Shown one piece after another: positions 34,490 through 42,687 of a stretch of DNA of 64,000 nucleotides. How positions within the stretch are numbered: position 1 is the first letter of the stretch; every line of letters starts with the position of its first letter. A program made the translations under genes and the position numbers. The notes below the pieces were generated by a model. The model made no database searches. It was not told the DNA's origin and saw only the letters and a list, made by a program, of their open reading frames with translations. The stretch comes from Bacillus sp. ZZV12-4809 (GTDB lineage: Bacteria; Bacillota; Bacilli; Bacillales; Cytobacillaceae): assembly GCF_009849585.1 (NCBI RefSeq), contig NZ_VCRN01000023.1, positions 1-64,000 of the forward strand, written 5' to 3'.

Positions 34490-35493
34490 TCCAGCCGGAG
34501 TTAGTAAAAAAACAGCGAATCTTGATGGCCGTTTTAACAGTACTTATTATCGTTACCATTGTTATAGGAATGGGATTAGGCTATGCCTCCCTTTCATATG
34601 ACCGGTTAATCCCGACCCTCCTGGGACATGGAACTTTTAAAGAGGAGTTTGTGTTATTTTCCATACGGCTCCCGAGAGTGTTTATTACAGTATTAGCCGG
34701 TATGGCACTGGCACTATCCGGTGCCATTTTACAGGGAATTACCCGCAATGACCTGGCGGATCCAGGCATCATCGGTATAAATTCAGGTGCCGGAGTTGCA
34801 ATTGCCGTTTTCTTTCTGTTCTTCCCGATTGAAGCAGGCACTTTCATCTACATGCTGCCGTTATGCGCATTTTTCGGCGCCTTGGTTACTGCTATTCTCA
34901 TCTATGCTTTTTCCTATAAAAAAGCAGAGGGACTTCAGCCAGTAAAGATGGTGCTTGTGGGTGTCGGATTTTCCATGGCGCTTTCGGGTGTGATGATTGT
35001 CCTGATTTCTTCAGCGGAAAGAGAGAAAGTCGATTTCATTGCTAAATGGCTATCAGGGAATATATGGGGAACGGATTGGCCGTTCATTTGGGCAATCCTC
35101 CCATGGCTTCTTCTGCTTATTCCGTTCACTTTATATAAAGCAAATCGCTTGAATCTATTAAGTCTAAGCGAGCCCGTTGCTATCGGCATAGGGGTATCCA
35201 TCGAAAGAGAACGGATCGTCCTCCTGCTTACAGCCGTTGCCTTGGCCGCTTCCGCTGTATCTGTTACCGGTGGAATTGCCTTTATCGGTTTAATCGCACC
35301 GCATATGGCTAAAGCACTTGTTGGACCGCGGAATCAGCTTTTTATACCAATCTCGATTCTTTTAGGCGGATGGTTCCTCTTATTCGCCGACACACTCGGA
35401 CGGAACCTGGCTGACCCGGATGGCCTGCCAGCCGGAATTATGGTTGCTATTATCGGAGCTCCCTATTTTATATATCTATTATTAAAAAAATAA
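34486..35493 (+). CDS. yfhA: FecCD-family siderophore permease (YfhA-like)
   Basis: A 335-residue permease, heterodimer partner of the preceding protein. Signatures: IRLPRVFITVLAGMALALSGAILQGITRNDLADPGIIG, LSEPVAIGIGVSIERER, FIGLIAPHMAKALVG. Last gene of the importer operon, closed by a terminator. Confidence 0.9.
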   Translation: MIQPELVKKQRILMAVLTVLIIVTIVIGMGLGYASLSYDRLIPTLLGHGTFKEEFVLFSIRLPRVFITVLAGMALALSGAILQGITRNDLADPGIIGINSGAGVAIAVFFLFFPIEAGTFIYMLPLCAFFGALVTAILIYAFSYKKAEGLQPVKMVLVGVGFSMALSGVMIVLISSAEREKVDFIAKWLSGNIWGTDWPFIWAILPWLLLLIPFTLYKANRLNLLSLSEPVAIGIGVSIERERIVLLLTAVALAASAVSVTGGIAFIGLIAPHMAKALVGPRNQLFIPISILLGGWFLLFADTLGRNLADPDGLPAGIMVAIIGAPYFIYLLLKK

Positions 35494-35498
35494 ATATG

Positions 35499-35531
35499 AA
35501 ATGACGTGCATACTGCACGTCATTTTTTTTA
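35499..35531 (+). terminator. siderophore importer operon terminator
   Basis: ATGACGTGCA-TAC-TGCACGTCATTTTTTTT: ten-base stem with T8 run just after the stop codon. Confidence 0.9.
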
Positions 35532-35539
35532 TAATTTAT

Positions 35540-35564
35540 GTTTTCTTCTGGAAATCTTGGGCAA
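35540..35564 (+). promoter_or_regulatory. candidate sigma-B promoter upstream of manganese catalase
   Basis: GTTTTC, 13 bases, GGGCAA resembles the sigma-B pattern GTTTAA-N12-15-GGGTAT at 8 of 12 positions and lies about 50 bases from the start codon. ydbD, the B. subtilis relative, is a general-stress gene. Moderate to weak match. Confidence 0.4.
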
Positions 35565-35614
35565 ATATATAAAGTCTCATCATTTAACAGTTTACTAGAA
35601 TTGGAGGAATTTAG

Positions 35615-36436
35615 ATGTTTTTTCATGTAAAGGAATTGCAGTTTGAAGCAAAGCCGGAACGTCCGGATCCCGTTTTTGCAAAAAAGCTTCAGGAACTAAT
35701 TGGCGGCCAATATGGTGAAATGACTGTTGCCATGCAATATATGTTTCAGGGCTGGGCCACACGCGGGAATGAAAAATATCGTGATCTTCTCCTCGATATA
35801 GGAACTGAGGAAATTGGTCATGTCGAGATGCTTGCTACAATGGTTGCGAGACTGATGGATAATGCTCCAATTAATCAGCAGGAAGAGTCAGCGAAGGATC
35901 CAGTTGTTGGGGCGATCATGGGAGGAATGAATCCTCAGCATGCTATTGTATCCGGACTTGGCGCACGCCCTTCTGACAGTGTGGGGAACCCATGGATGGG
36001 CTCTTATATTACAGCAAGCGGAAACTTATTAGCAGATTTCCGTTCAAACTTGAATGCAGAATCTCAGGGACGTCTGCAGGCTGCACGTCTCTATGAGATG
36101 ACAGATGATAAGGGCATTAAGGATCTGCTTTCCGTCCTAATTGCCAGAGACGCCTACCACCAAAACCAATGGGCTGCAGCGATTGCAGAGCTTGAGGAAA
36201 AAGAAGGCCTGCTTGTCCCTAGCACTTTCCCGCGGGAAAACGAACGGACAGATATCGCCTACACACTCTACAACCTATCAGCCGGCGAAGAAAGCAGTAC
36301 TGGCAGGTGGGCACAGGGTCCTGCTCTTGATGGCCAGGGAGAATACAAATATGTCAGCAATCCAAAGCCAGAAGGAGACAAGCCTATGCTTAAGCCTGCT
36401 CCTCCAAATCTTCATAATACATTGCCGATGGATTAA
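35615..36436 (+). CDS. ydbD: manganese catalase (YdbD-like)
   Basis: A 273-residue di-manganese catalase of ferritin-like fold that disproportionates H2O2. Metal-binding helices are visible: EMTVAMQYMFQGWAT, DIGTEEIGHVEMLATMV with Glu/His ligands, and YEMTDDKGIKD ... ARDAYHQNQWAAAIAELEE in the second pair. The C-terminal ~60 residues are an extended Pro/Lys-rich tail, common in the family. No haem is needed, consistent with the peroxide/iron-limited theme. GGAGG RBS precedes ATG. Monocistronic. Confidence 0.92.
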   Translation: MFFHVKELQFEAKPERPDPVFAKKLQELIGGQYGEMTVAMQYMFQGWATRGNEKYRDLLLDIGTEEIGHVEMLATMVARLMDNAPINQQEESAKDPVVGAIMGGMNPQHAIVSGLGARPSDSVGNPWMGSYITASGNLLADFRSNLNAESQGRLQAARLYEMTDDKGIKDLLSVLIARDAYHQNQWAAAIAELEEKEGLLVPSTFPRENERTDIAYTLYNLSAGEESSTGRWAQGPALDGQGEYKYVSNPKPEGDKPMLKPAPPNLHNTLPMD

Positions 36437-36445
36437 TAATAGAAA

Positions 36446-36482
36446 TAACAAAACAGGCTTATGCATAGCCTGTTTTGTTATT
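36446..36482 (+). terminator. manganese catalase terminator
   Basis: AACAAAACAGGCTA-type stem (AACAAAACAGGC ... GCCTGTTTTGTT) followed by ATTT. It abuts the dispersed palindrome copy 3. Confidence 0.75.
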
Positions 36483-36502
36483 TCAATCAAACGTTTGATT
36501 GA
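36483..36502. repeat. dispersed palindrome, copy 3
   Basis: Exact TCAATCAAACGTTTGATTGA immediately after the ydbD terminator. A second copy lies 294 bases away in the same intergenic region. Confidence 0.8.
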
Positions 36503-36963
36503 TTTCATTATTCCTTTCTTCATAGAGATTTCCCTCAACAGATAGTCCATCTTCCAGGTAATCCCTGCCCTTCTTTGGCAGAAAGAGCGGCTAATTTCTA
36601 AAAAGAAAAGGGGGATCCAGACAATAAAAAAACTTTTTGCTACTATCTCAACTCATTATAGATGAAACTTTTGAAAGGGCTGCCCTTCCTGTTTAATCAG
36701 AATCATAACAATTAGTGAAGATAAACTCACTTAAAAAAATCAGAATAAATATGCTGGATCATACAGCTTTCTTTATTCAATCAAACGTTTGATTGATTTT
36801 ACTCCTCCTAATTAAGAAGGATGTCTCATATAGAGTTTTCTCAGCAGATGGCCCGACTTGCAGGTAATTTATTTCTCCCCTACTGCATTTAGAGCCAGGG
36901 ATTTTGAATATTAGCAATTGCAGGTCATTCCCTGACAATTGCTAATACTCCCGGTTGACTCTA
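36503..36963. other. intergenic region between ydbD and gvpU
   Basis: No supported gene. It holds the palindrome at 36777-36796 and an inverted repeat TATTAGCAATTG ... CAATTGCTAATA (36909-36948) near the 3' end of the gas-vesicle cluster that may act as its terminator, although it lacks a good T-run. Confidence 0.5.
36777..36796. repeat. dispersed palindrome, copy 4
   Basis: Exact TCAATCAAACGTTTGATTGA between the manganese catalase and the gas-vesicle cluster. Confidence 0.8.
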
Positions 36964-37359
36964 TTAGTCTTTTTTACCGCTGTCATAAATCTTCCCTAAA
37001 AAGAAGCCATCCACTTCACTTAACTTGCCCCGCCAGAGTATATCCCCTTTTGAAGGGGTCGGCTTACTATCGCCGCAGTATACTTTTGTTTCCTTCATAT
37101 GAATGAAGTTAATTTCCGAATCATCATTAGACTGGGCGGCCTCCCCTGCTATTTCCAGCTGTTCACTTACCTTTTGGGCAACATCGTTCCCATCCTCAAA
37201 CGTTTGACTTAGTGTATTAAAATACTCCTTAGCAGATACCAGGGTTCCCGTAATAACGGCCCCCTTTACATTCAATGTAATATCTAAGGAAAAATCATGT
37301 TTGTTTGCTGCATGCACAAAAAACTCGAGAATGTTATCTTTCGTTGTGTCAGAACTCAT
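36964..37359 (-). CDS. gvpU: gas vesicle protein GvpU
   Basis: A 131-residue protein matching GvpU of Bacillus gas-vesicle clusters by position (last gene) and character. The N-terminal part (LEFFVHAANKHDFSLDITLNVKGAVITGTLVSAKEYF) is beta-rich; the middle contains a polar EAAQSNDDSEIN stretch; the end is WRGKLSEVDGFFLGKIYD. GvpU is not a shell protein; it has been reported to control clustering of Bacillus gas vesicles. AGGAGG RBS. It follows the long GvpT-like gene by 2 bases. Confidence 0.88.
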   Translation of the reverse strand: MSSDTTKDNILEFFVHAANKHDFSLDITLNVKGAVITGTLVSAKEYFNTLSQTFEDGNDVAQKVSEQLEIAGEAAQSNDDSEINFIHMKETKVYCGDSKPTPSKGDILWRGKLSEVDGFFLGKIYDSGKKD

Positions 37360-37361
37360 TT

Positions 37362-39332
37362 CTAATCCTCCTTTTTAAATCCATTTAATAGATATGTCTC
37401 CTCCTCATCAGAAATAACAGTGTATTCCTTATCACCTTTGGATACCTTAGCTTTTGATTTTTTGCCAGCAGCACGTTTTTTGTTTTTGCCGGATCTTTTA
37501 TTAGCATTCTTATCCTTATTACTATCAGGATTTATTTCGTTTTCACTATCCTGATCATCTTTCTCAGCTTTATCACCTTCATTCCGATCATGGTTCTTCA
37601 CTTCTTCATTGTCTTCCTCGTCTTCCTCTTCGTCCTGGTCTTCATTGTCATCATCCTGATCTTCCCCGGAGGAGTCTGCGTTTCTTTCCTTATTCGATTC
37701 GTTCTTGTTTTCTTCGCCGCTCTGGGATTGGCTTTCGTCTGAAGATTCGACTTCTGACTGTTCCTCGTCTTCCTCAGAGGAACCATCATTTTCTTCTAGC
37801 TCAGCTTGGTCTTTGTTCTCTTCACCACTCTGGAACTGACTTTCCTCTGAAGATTCTTCTCCTGACTGTTCCTCGTCTTCCCCGGAGGAGTCTTCATTTT
37901 TTTCCTGATCCGCTTCGTCCTGGTTTTCCTTGCCGCTCTGGGGTCGGCCTTTGTCAGAAGATTCGTCTCCTGACTGCTCCTCGTCTTCCTCAGGGGAACC
38001 ATCATTTTCTTCTAGCTCAGCTTGGTCTTTGTTTTCTTCACCACTCTGGAATTGGCTTTCCTCTGAAGATTCGTCTCCTGACTGTTCCTCGTCTTCCCCG
38101 GGGGAGTCTTCATTTTTTTCCTGATCCGCTTCGTCCTGGTTTTCCTTGCCGCTCTGGGGTCGGCCTTTGTCTGAAGATTTGTCTTCTGACTGTTCCTCGT
38201 CACCCTCAGAGGAACCATCATTTTCTTCTAGCTTAGCTTGGTCTTTGTTCTCTTCACCACTCTGAGACTGGCTTTCCTCTGAGGAGTCTTTAGGCTTCTT
38301 CTCTTGTATTAAAACGGTCAGCATCTCTTCAATTTTTCCTAGCCGCCCCTGCAATTCTTCATTTTCTTTTTTTAATGACTCGTATTCCCGGGAAGAGTTT
38401 TCATTGGATTTATCGGTCTTTTCATCAGTGTCCTCATGGCCTTCTGTTTGAGACATCTGATTTTTGTCCTCTTCCTCTAATTGCGGCTGTGAGCCATCCT
38501 TCTTTTCTGCACTCTCTGATTGTGACGGAGAGATTCCTTCTCTATCCTCACGCTGGGAGTTGGTTTCTTCCTGTTTTTCTTCCTCATTCAGCTGAGACTG
38601 GGTTTCTTTTTTCTTATCTTCATCCCCCGGTTGGAACTGGGTATCTTTATTTTCTTCTTTTCCCTTATGCTTGGAATTGGTACTGTTCTTCTCTTCTTTA
38701 CCATCAGATTGTGATTGAAAAGGTGATTCTAAATACGATTGAGAGTCAGTGTCGTTATTTTGACCTTGGGATTTCCCCTGAACTTCCTCGTAATCCCCCT
38801 TTTCACTCTTCAAATCACTGCTGGAAGATGGCTCTTGCTTCGCTTCAGAAGAATAATTCGTTCCTTCATCTTTTTTATTTTTGCTCTTTCTTTGATGAGA
38901 TAGTTTTGTGATCATTTCTTCCAAGTGGTCAAGGCGGTCATGAAGGCTTCCGCTTTCTTGATTTGATTTTCGCTGCTGTGTCTCGCTTGATTTGCTATTA
39001 TCAGATTTAGGACTTGTTTGTTTTGATTTGGAGCAACCGCCCTCTGAATCTTCTTTGCTGTTGTTAAATAGCTTTGAAGCAGAGCTCTTAATGGAATCTG
39101 CTGCTTTTTGGGAATTTTCTTTGACTTTCTGCCCTATCCCTTTGCCTTCCCCGCTTGCCTTTTCAGGATTCAGCCTTAAGAGAAGCTTTCTCCCATTTTC
39201 CGGCGCACTTAAATATCCGATAGAAGCCCCTATCAGTCCACCTACAATTGAGCGTCTAAGCTGCAAAGCATTTGAATTATTTTCGTTTTGGGATTCCTGT
39301 TCCCGGGTTTCATTTGTATTTTTTTCAGCCAT
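37362..39332 (-). CDS. long repeat-containing GvpT-like gas vesicle protein
   Basis: A 656-residue, very acidic, Ser/Glu/Asp/Gln-rich protein. The N-terminal ~100 residues resemble GvpT: a short hydrophobic YtxH-like segment SIVGGLIGASIGYLSAPENG near 28-47, then an amphipathic KVKENSQKAADSIKSSASKLF helix. Two copies of the GvpT C-terminal helix follow (RLDHLEEMITKLS near 134, RLGKIEEMLTVLI near 325). Residues 350-565 are six tandem 36-residue units of two alternating types. The tail ends in basic KNKKRAAGKKSKAKVSKGDK and a YTVISDEEETYLL motif. It lies between gvpT and gvpU in the operon, GGAGG RBS. Probably mostly disordered; function unknown, perhaps vesicle surface or clustering. Confidence 0.85.
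   Translation of the reverse strand: MAEKNTNETREQESQNENNSNALQLRRSIVGGLIGASIGYLSAPENGRKLLLRLNPEKASGEGKGIGQKVKENSQKAADSIKSSASKLFNNSKEDSEGGCSKSKQTSPKSDNSKSSETQQRKSNQESGSLHDRLDHLEEMITKLSHQRKSKNKKDEGTNYSSEAKQEPSSSSDLKSEKGDYEEVQGKSQGQNNDTDSQSYLESPFQSQSDGKEEKNSTNSKHKGKEENKDTQFQPGDEDKKKETQSQLNEEEKQEETNSQREDREGISPSQSESAEKKDGSQPQLEEEDKNQMSQTEGHEDTDEKTDKSNENSSREYESLKKENEELQGRLGKIEEMLTVLIQEKKPKDSSEESQSQSGEENKDQAKLEENDGSSEGDEEQSEDKSSDKGRPQSGKENQDEADQEKNEDSPGEDEEQSGDESSEESQFQSGEENKDQAELEENDGSPEEDEEQSGDESSDKGRPQSGKENQDEADQEKNEDSSGEDEEQSGEESSEESQFQSGEENKDQAELEENDGSSEEDEEQSEVESSDESQSQSGEENKNESNKERNADSSGEDQDDDNEDQDEEEDEEDNEEVKNHDRNEGDKAEKDDQDSENEINPDSNKDKNANKRSGKNKKRAAGKKSKAKVSKGDKEYTVISDEEETYLLNGFKKED
37638..38285 (-). 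repeat. 108-bp tandem repeat, six units (216-bp higher-order period)
   Basis: Within the long GvpT-like gene, six 36-codon units start at about 38285, 38177, 38069, 37961, 37853 and 37745. Types alternate A-B-A-B-A-B'. A units start SSEESQ.QSGEENKDQA, B units SSDKGRPQSGKENQDEAD. Units two apart are nearly identical, giving the 216-bp period. Confidence 0.9.
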
Positions 39333-39386
39333 ATTAAAACCTCCATTTTTCTATATCTTTGTTTACTATTTTTATAGATTCATATT

Positions 39387-39923
39387 TTATTTGTTAGAGG
39401 TCTCCTGTCCTCCGTCCTCCTCAAGAAGCCGGGATAACATCTCTTCTAAGCGGTCAATGCGTTCATTGACATTTTCATCGCTGTTACCGGATGATTCCTT
39501 ATTGTGTTTTTTTATGTCTTTTTCGTTATTGGAATTAAGAGTGGTTTCATTTTCAGGATTCTCATCGGTTTCATTGGAGTATCCATCGGTAGACACATCG
39601 TCTTTCTTGAATAGCTTCCCTGCCGAATCTTTAATAGTATCCACGGCTTTCTTTGATTTCTCTTTCACGGTTTGGCCAATACTGGATCCTGTGCTTTTTA
39701 ATTGCTCTGCACTCATACTCTCTTTAAGTTTTTTCCCATTCTCAGGAGTTGCCAAATATCCAATTGTGGCCCCAATCAAGGTGCCTGTTATCGTACGTTT
39801 AATCGGGCTCCCGTTAGAAATATTATCCTCAGTCTGGTTCTCGCTGTTTTTTGTTTCTTGTATTTGGTTTTCAGTATTGTTCAAGTCTTTAAAATCGCTT
39901 TCTGGTTTTTTTGTAGCTTCCAT
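39387..39923 (-). CDS. gvpT: gas vesicle protein GvpT
   Basis: A 178-residue minor gas-vesicle protein with the YtxH-like hydrophobic segment TITGTLIGATIGYLATPENG near 48-67, a helix KEKSKKAVDTIKDSAGKLFKK, a polar Asn/Glu linker, and a C-terminal helix RIDRLEEMLSRLLEED. It sits directly after gvpJ with a GGGAGG site. The next gene is a much longer paralogue with the same N-terminal plan. Precise role in Bacillus gas vesicles is not known. Confidence 0.85.
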   Translation of the reverse strand: MEATKKPESDFKDLNNTENQIQETKNSENQTEDNISNGSPIKRTITGTLIGATIGYLATPENGKKLKESMSAEQLKSTGSSIGQTVKEKSKKAVDTIKDSAGKLFKKDDVSTDGYSNETDENPENETTLNSNNEKDIKKHNKESSGNSDENVNERIDRLEEMLSRLLEEDGGQETSNK

Positions 39924-39940
39924 GGACGAAACCTCCCGTT

Positions 39941-40276
39941 TTAATAGTTTATTTCTGTGGATTTCAGACGGTTATTGGACAAATTCTGCTGCTCAAGAGA
40001 TTCAATTCTTTCCTGCAGTCTCCTATTCTCTTCCTGGAGAGTTTTTGTATTGTTATCTGCAGCTTTGGACGAGAGATAAGGATCATTTTCCCACCAGTCC
40101 ATGCCAATTTCCTTTGCCTTATCGACGGAAGCGACAATAAGGCGGATCTTAATTGTCAATAGCTCAACATCAGCAATCCCCACGGTGATGTCACCGGCAA
40201 TTACCACGCCTTTATCCAATATTTTTTCCAGTACGTCAACAATCGTACTTGACTGCATTGAATGTTCGACTGCCAT
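39941..40276 (-). CDS. gvpJ: gas vesicle protein GvpJ
   Basis: A 111-residue GvpA-related minor protein. The GvpA-like core (VDVLEKILDKGVVIAGDITVGIADVELLTIKIRLIVASVDKAKEIG) covers residues 12-60. A charged coiled-coil-like tail follows (LQEENRRLQERIESLEQQ). GvpJ proteins act in nucleating or capping the vesicle. AGGAGG RBS. Confidence 0.92.
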   Translation of the reverse strand: MAVEHSMQSSTIVDVLEKILDKGVVIAGDITVGIADVELLTIKIRLIVASVDKAKEIGMDWWENDPYLSSKAADNNTKTLQEENRRLQERIESLEQQNLSNNRLKSTEINY

Positions 40277-40301
40277 TTTAAGTCCTCCTATTTCAGTTGA
40301 A

Positions 40302-40586
40302 TTACATTAAGCTTCCTAAAGGACCTAGATCAATATTTAAATCTTCAGCATCCAATCCGAAAATTTCTTTCAACTCTTCCATTTTTTCTTCAAGATTCAT
40401 TAATGCTTCTCCTAAATTTTCGATTTGCTCGTCTGTCAAAGTCCCGCCTTCGACACGCCTGATGGCATGCCTTTCAACAATTTGCCTCAGAAGCTCAATA
40501 ACGGTTAGCACAAGCTGGGCTAATCCGTGCTCTGCATTATCAGGATCAAGATTAATCTTTCCATTTGTCTGGCTGGCCTGTTGCAT
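40302..40586 (-). CDS. gvpK: gas vesicle protein GvpK
   Basis: A 94-residue GvpK with the family motif GLAQLVLTVIELLRQIVERHAIRRVEGGTLTDEQIENLGEALMNLEEKMEEL. GvpK is required for vesicle formation, probably as an assembly factor. It overlaps the end of gvpS by 35 bases. GGGAGGAG RBS 8 bases before ATG. Confidence 0.93.
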   Translation of the reverse strand: MQQASQTNGKINLDPDNAEHGLAQLVLTVIELLRQIVERHAIRRVEGGTLTDEQIENLGEALMNLEEKMEELKEIFGLDAEDLNIDLGPLGSLM

Positions 40587-40827
40587 GATTCAACTCCTCC
40601 CTTTGTGAGTCAAATTGTTCTGATGATATCGTCTTGCCATTCCCCTCCTGTGCCTGAACAAGGGATTCTACGGATGCTATGAGCAGCCTCAAGTCAAGGT
40701 AGACCAGGTCGACCCCTGCTATTGAGATTACGAGATCTGCTTTAATAGCAACTCCCTTGTCTAAAATGACGTCCAGGATATCAATTAAGGCAATATCTTT
40801 GTTTTCAATAGATTCTCTTAGTGACAT
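40552..40827 (-). CDS. gvpS: gas vesicle protein GvpS
   Basis: A 91-residue GvpA-like minor protein (ALIDILDVILDKGVAIKADLVISIAGVDLVYLDLRLLIASVESL). The ATG at 40827 follows GTGAGGATGAG; the longer open frame upstream is within gvpL. It lies between gvpL and gvpK as in B. megaterium. Confidence 0.9.
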   Translation of the reverse strand: MSLRESIENKDIALIDILDVILDKGVAIKADLVISIAGVDLVYLDLRLLIASVESLVQAQEGNGKTISSEQFDSQREELNHATGQPDKWKD

Positions 40828-40841
40828 ATTCTCATCCTCAC

Positions 40842-41648
40842 TTATGAAAAGCTGGAAAAATGATATGCCGGCCATGGCCCTGTAGCCTCAAACCGCCATC
40901 CGGCTTTTTGCATACTCTTTTCATAATGTTGGAGTTGTTCTAAAAATACTTCTATCTGAGATTTCGATATCAAATAGACCCCATTCCAGGTCATATTATC
41001 TTTTCTTCCTGTTGCATCATTTCCCCAAGTTCTTTTTACATTGCCTTTAAGTGCAAGCTCTTTAAGATGTAAATGTATTTGTTCACTAACCTTGTTTTTT
41101 TCCTCGTCGAGCTGGGATTCAATCAATTTATTCAGCTTTTTCTTTTGGAAAAATTGTTTGCCCTTTGGCAGCTGACTAATTTCTTCTCTTTTTGCTTCTA
41201 TTGCTGGATCGCTCTCACTGACTTGTTTTTTTAACAGGCTGTCATCACAATAGATTTTCAAATTCCATTCTTCGTTCCCGGAAATCAGATCGAACGTGCT
41301 CTTTAATTTGGATTCATTAGCGTGCACAGCAGCTTCCAAACTATCAGGGTTTTTGTATAAAGTGCAGAACTTCAAGGGAATGATTGTAAATATCTTTGAA
41401 AGGCCCAATACTGTTTCATGATGATGAAAGGCCTTTTCCTGAAGCCATTCCATATCATCATTAATACGATCTTTAATGCTATCCTCCGAGTAATTCCCAG
41501 CACCCAGGTCACAAACTGCTGCAGTAATATTGCCTATATTAATGGTGTACAGGTCACCTTCCCCGTCAAAACCCTTTAAAGATGGAAACGAATGATTGGC
41601 TGCCTCCTTTGCTGGAATCAATCCGTACAAATAAATTAGACCACCCAT
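40842..41648 (-). CDS. gvpL: gas vesicle protein GvpL (GvpL/GvpF family)
   Basis: A 268-residue GvpL/GvpF-family assembly protein. N-terminal IYLYGLIPAKEAANHSF, central EKAFHHHETVLGLSKIFTIIPLKFCTLYKN and C-terminal EKSMQKAGWRFEATGPWPAYHFSSF are typical; the closing GPWPAYHF motif is a family hallmark. It binds GvpA and helps subunit assembly. Confidence 0.92.
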   Translation of the reverse strand: MGGLIYLYGLIPAKEAANHSFPSLKGFDGEGDLYTINIGNITAAVCDLGAGNYSEDSIKDRINDDMEWLQEKAFHHHETVLGLSKIFTIIPLKFCTLYKNPDSLEAAVHANESKLKSTFDLISGNEEWNLKIYCDDSLLKKQVSESDPAIEAKREEISQLPKGKQFFQKKKLNKLIESQLDEEKNKVSEQIHLHLKELALKGNVKRTWGNDATGRKDNMTWNGVYLISKSQIEVFLEQLQHYEKSMQKAGWRFEATGPWPAYHFSSFS

Positions 41649-41661
41649 TTTCTATCTGTCC

Positions 41662-41916
41662 TCATTTCTTCTTTGTCATTTCTTCCCATTGTTCCATTTC
41701 TAGCCGTTTTGCCACTTCGTATCTTATAATCAATTCCTCTTCCTTCGACTTGTAAGCTTCTTCAGGTATCTCTCCAAGCTCATACATCATCTGAAGCTGA
41801 ATGAGCTTTTGCTGAATGGTCGGAAGATCGTAAAGTTCTTTGTCAGCCTCTTCTTTCACCTTTTCCGCTATTTTAATGACCAGATTGATAGGTGCGGAAA
41901 CCAGTTTATGAAGCAT
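41662..41916 (-). CDS. gvpG: gas vesicle protein GvpG
   Basis: An 84-residue, helical, charged protein of the GvpG family (APINLVIKIAEKVKEEADKELYDLPTIQQKLIQLQMMYELGEI). Its ATG overlaps the gvpF stop (TGATG). Needed for assembly in other systems. Confidence 0.92.
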   Translation of the reverse strand: MLHKLVSAPINLVIKIAEKVKEEADKELYDLPTIQQKLIQLQMMYELGEIPEEAYKSKEEELIIRYEVAKRLEMEQWEEMTKKK

Positions 41917-42683
41917 CAGGCACCCTCAACAGTTAATCTGATATTGACAAAGTTATAAGCAGGCCAAGGTCCGCTATAGCTGAATTCGATCTTATCCTTC
42001 CATTTCTCGTACGCCTCATTAACTCTTTGGTCAAACTCTGCTTCTTTATCCCGATCCACTAAAAAGGATGCATTCAGAAGCATTTTTTCGCCTATTGGGT
42101 CATTTATTTTTGATGCTACAGCCGACTCTTTCAATGGGCTAAACACTTCCTGCCTTATTTCATTCTGCAGGGAAGCTATTATTTTTTGGGCAGCCCCGCC
42201 CAATTGGATTCTTTCATAATAGCTGGCTGCTTCCGATTTCCCCTTAACTGCATTTGCCATCTTTTCTACATGGGAGTTGCCGTTGACTTGCGACTCCAGC
42301 CACTCTTTTTTTCCAATCACTTTTAAGCCAAGCTCAACCTTTCCGTGTATCTCCGGAAAAAGCTTTTCGAATTGCGGATATAAATTTTCAAGCAGTACTC
42401 CTACATCCTCTCTGGAATGAAACACATTCCCGAAACTGACTGGTATTACTGCCTGATTTTGTTTCATCACGAGTGAAACAGCGTCTTGGTGCATCATTAA
42501 ATTCTCTTTATTGGGATGATAGATTTTCATAGGAACCTCGGCAGCTACCATGGCTGCATCTTTAAATTGAATCGTAAATAACTCCTTTTCCTCTCCTTCA
42601 ATTTCAATAGAGCCAAATTTCTCTTCACCGTCTGTCTGGATTCCGCAAAAAACATATATCCCCAATTGTTCTTCATTACTCAT
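41916..42683 (-). CDS. gvpF: gas vesicle protein GvpF (GvpL/GvpF family)
   Basis: A 255-residue paralogue of GvpL with N-terminal GIYVFCGIQTDGEEKFGSI, AVIPVSFGNVFHSREDV and C-terminal SYSGPWPAYNFVNIRL. GvpF forms the dimer interface with GvpA monomers during assembly. The start is ATG 42683 after AAAGGAGAG; an earlier ATG at 42707 lies within gvpN. Confidence 0.92.
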   Translation of the reverse strand: MSNEEQLGIYVFCGIQTDGEEKFGSIEIEGEEKELFTIQFKDAAMVAAEVPMKIYHPNKENLMMHQDAVSLVMKQNQAVIPVSFGNVFHSREDVGVLLENLYPQFEKLFPEIHGKVELGLKVIGKKEWLESQVNGNSHVEKMANAVKGKSEAASYYERIQLGGAAQKIIASLQNEIRQEVFSPLKESAVASKINDPIGEKMLLNASFLVDRDKEAEFDQRVNEAYEKWKDKIEFSYSGPWPAYNFVNIRLTVEGA

Positions 42684-42687
42684 TATC

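Noticed and set aside
37638-38285. CRISPR array
   Set aside because: The regular repeats are in frame, 108 bp long with no unique spacers, and encode alternating 36-residue protein units; no cas genes.
38375-38911. 178-codon plus-strand frame inside the long GvpT-like gene
   Set aside because: Shadow of the repetitive acidic coding region; no ribosome-binding site and no recognisable domain.
38992-40140. 382-codon plus-strand open frame antisense to the long GvpT-like gene and gvpT
   Set aside because: It is a by-product of the Ser/Glu/Lys-rich codon bias on the minus strand; Ser/Phe/Leu-rich product, no RBS, and it crosses two real genes with good starts.
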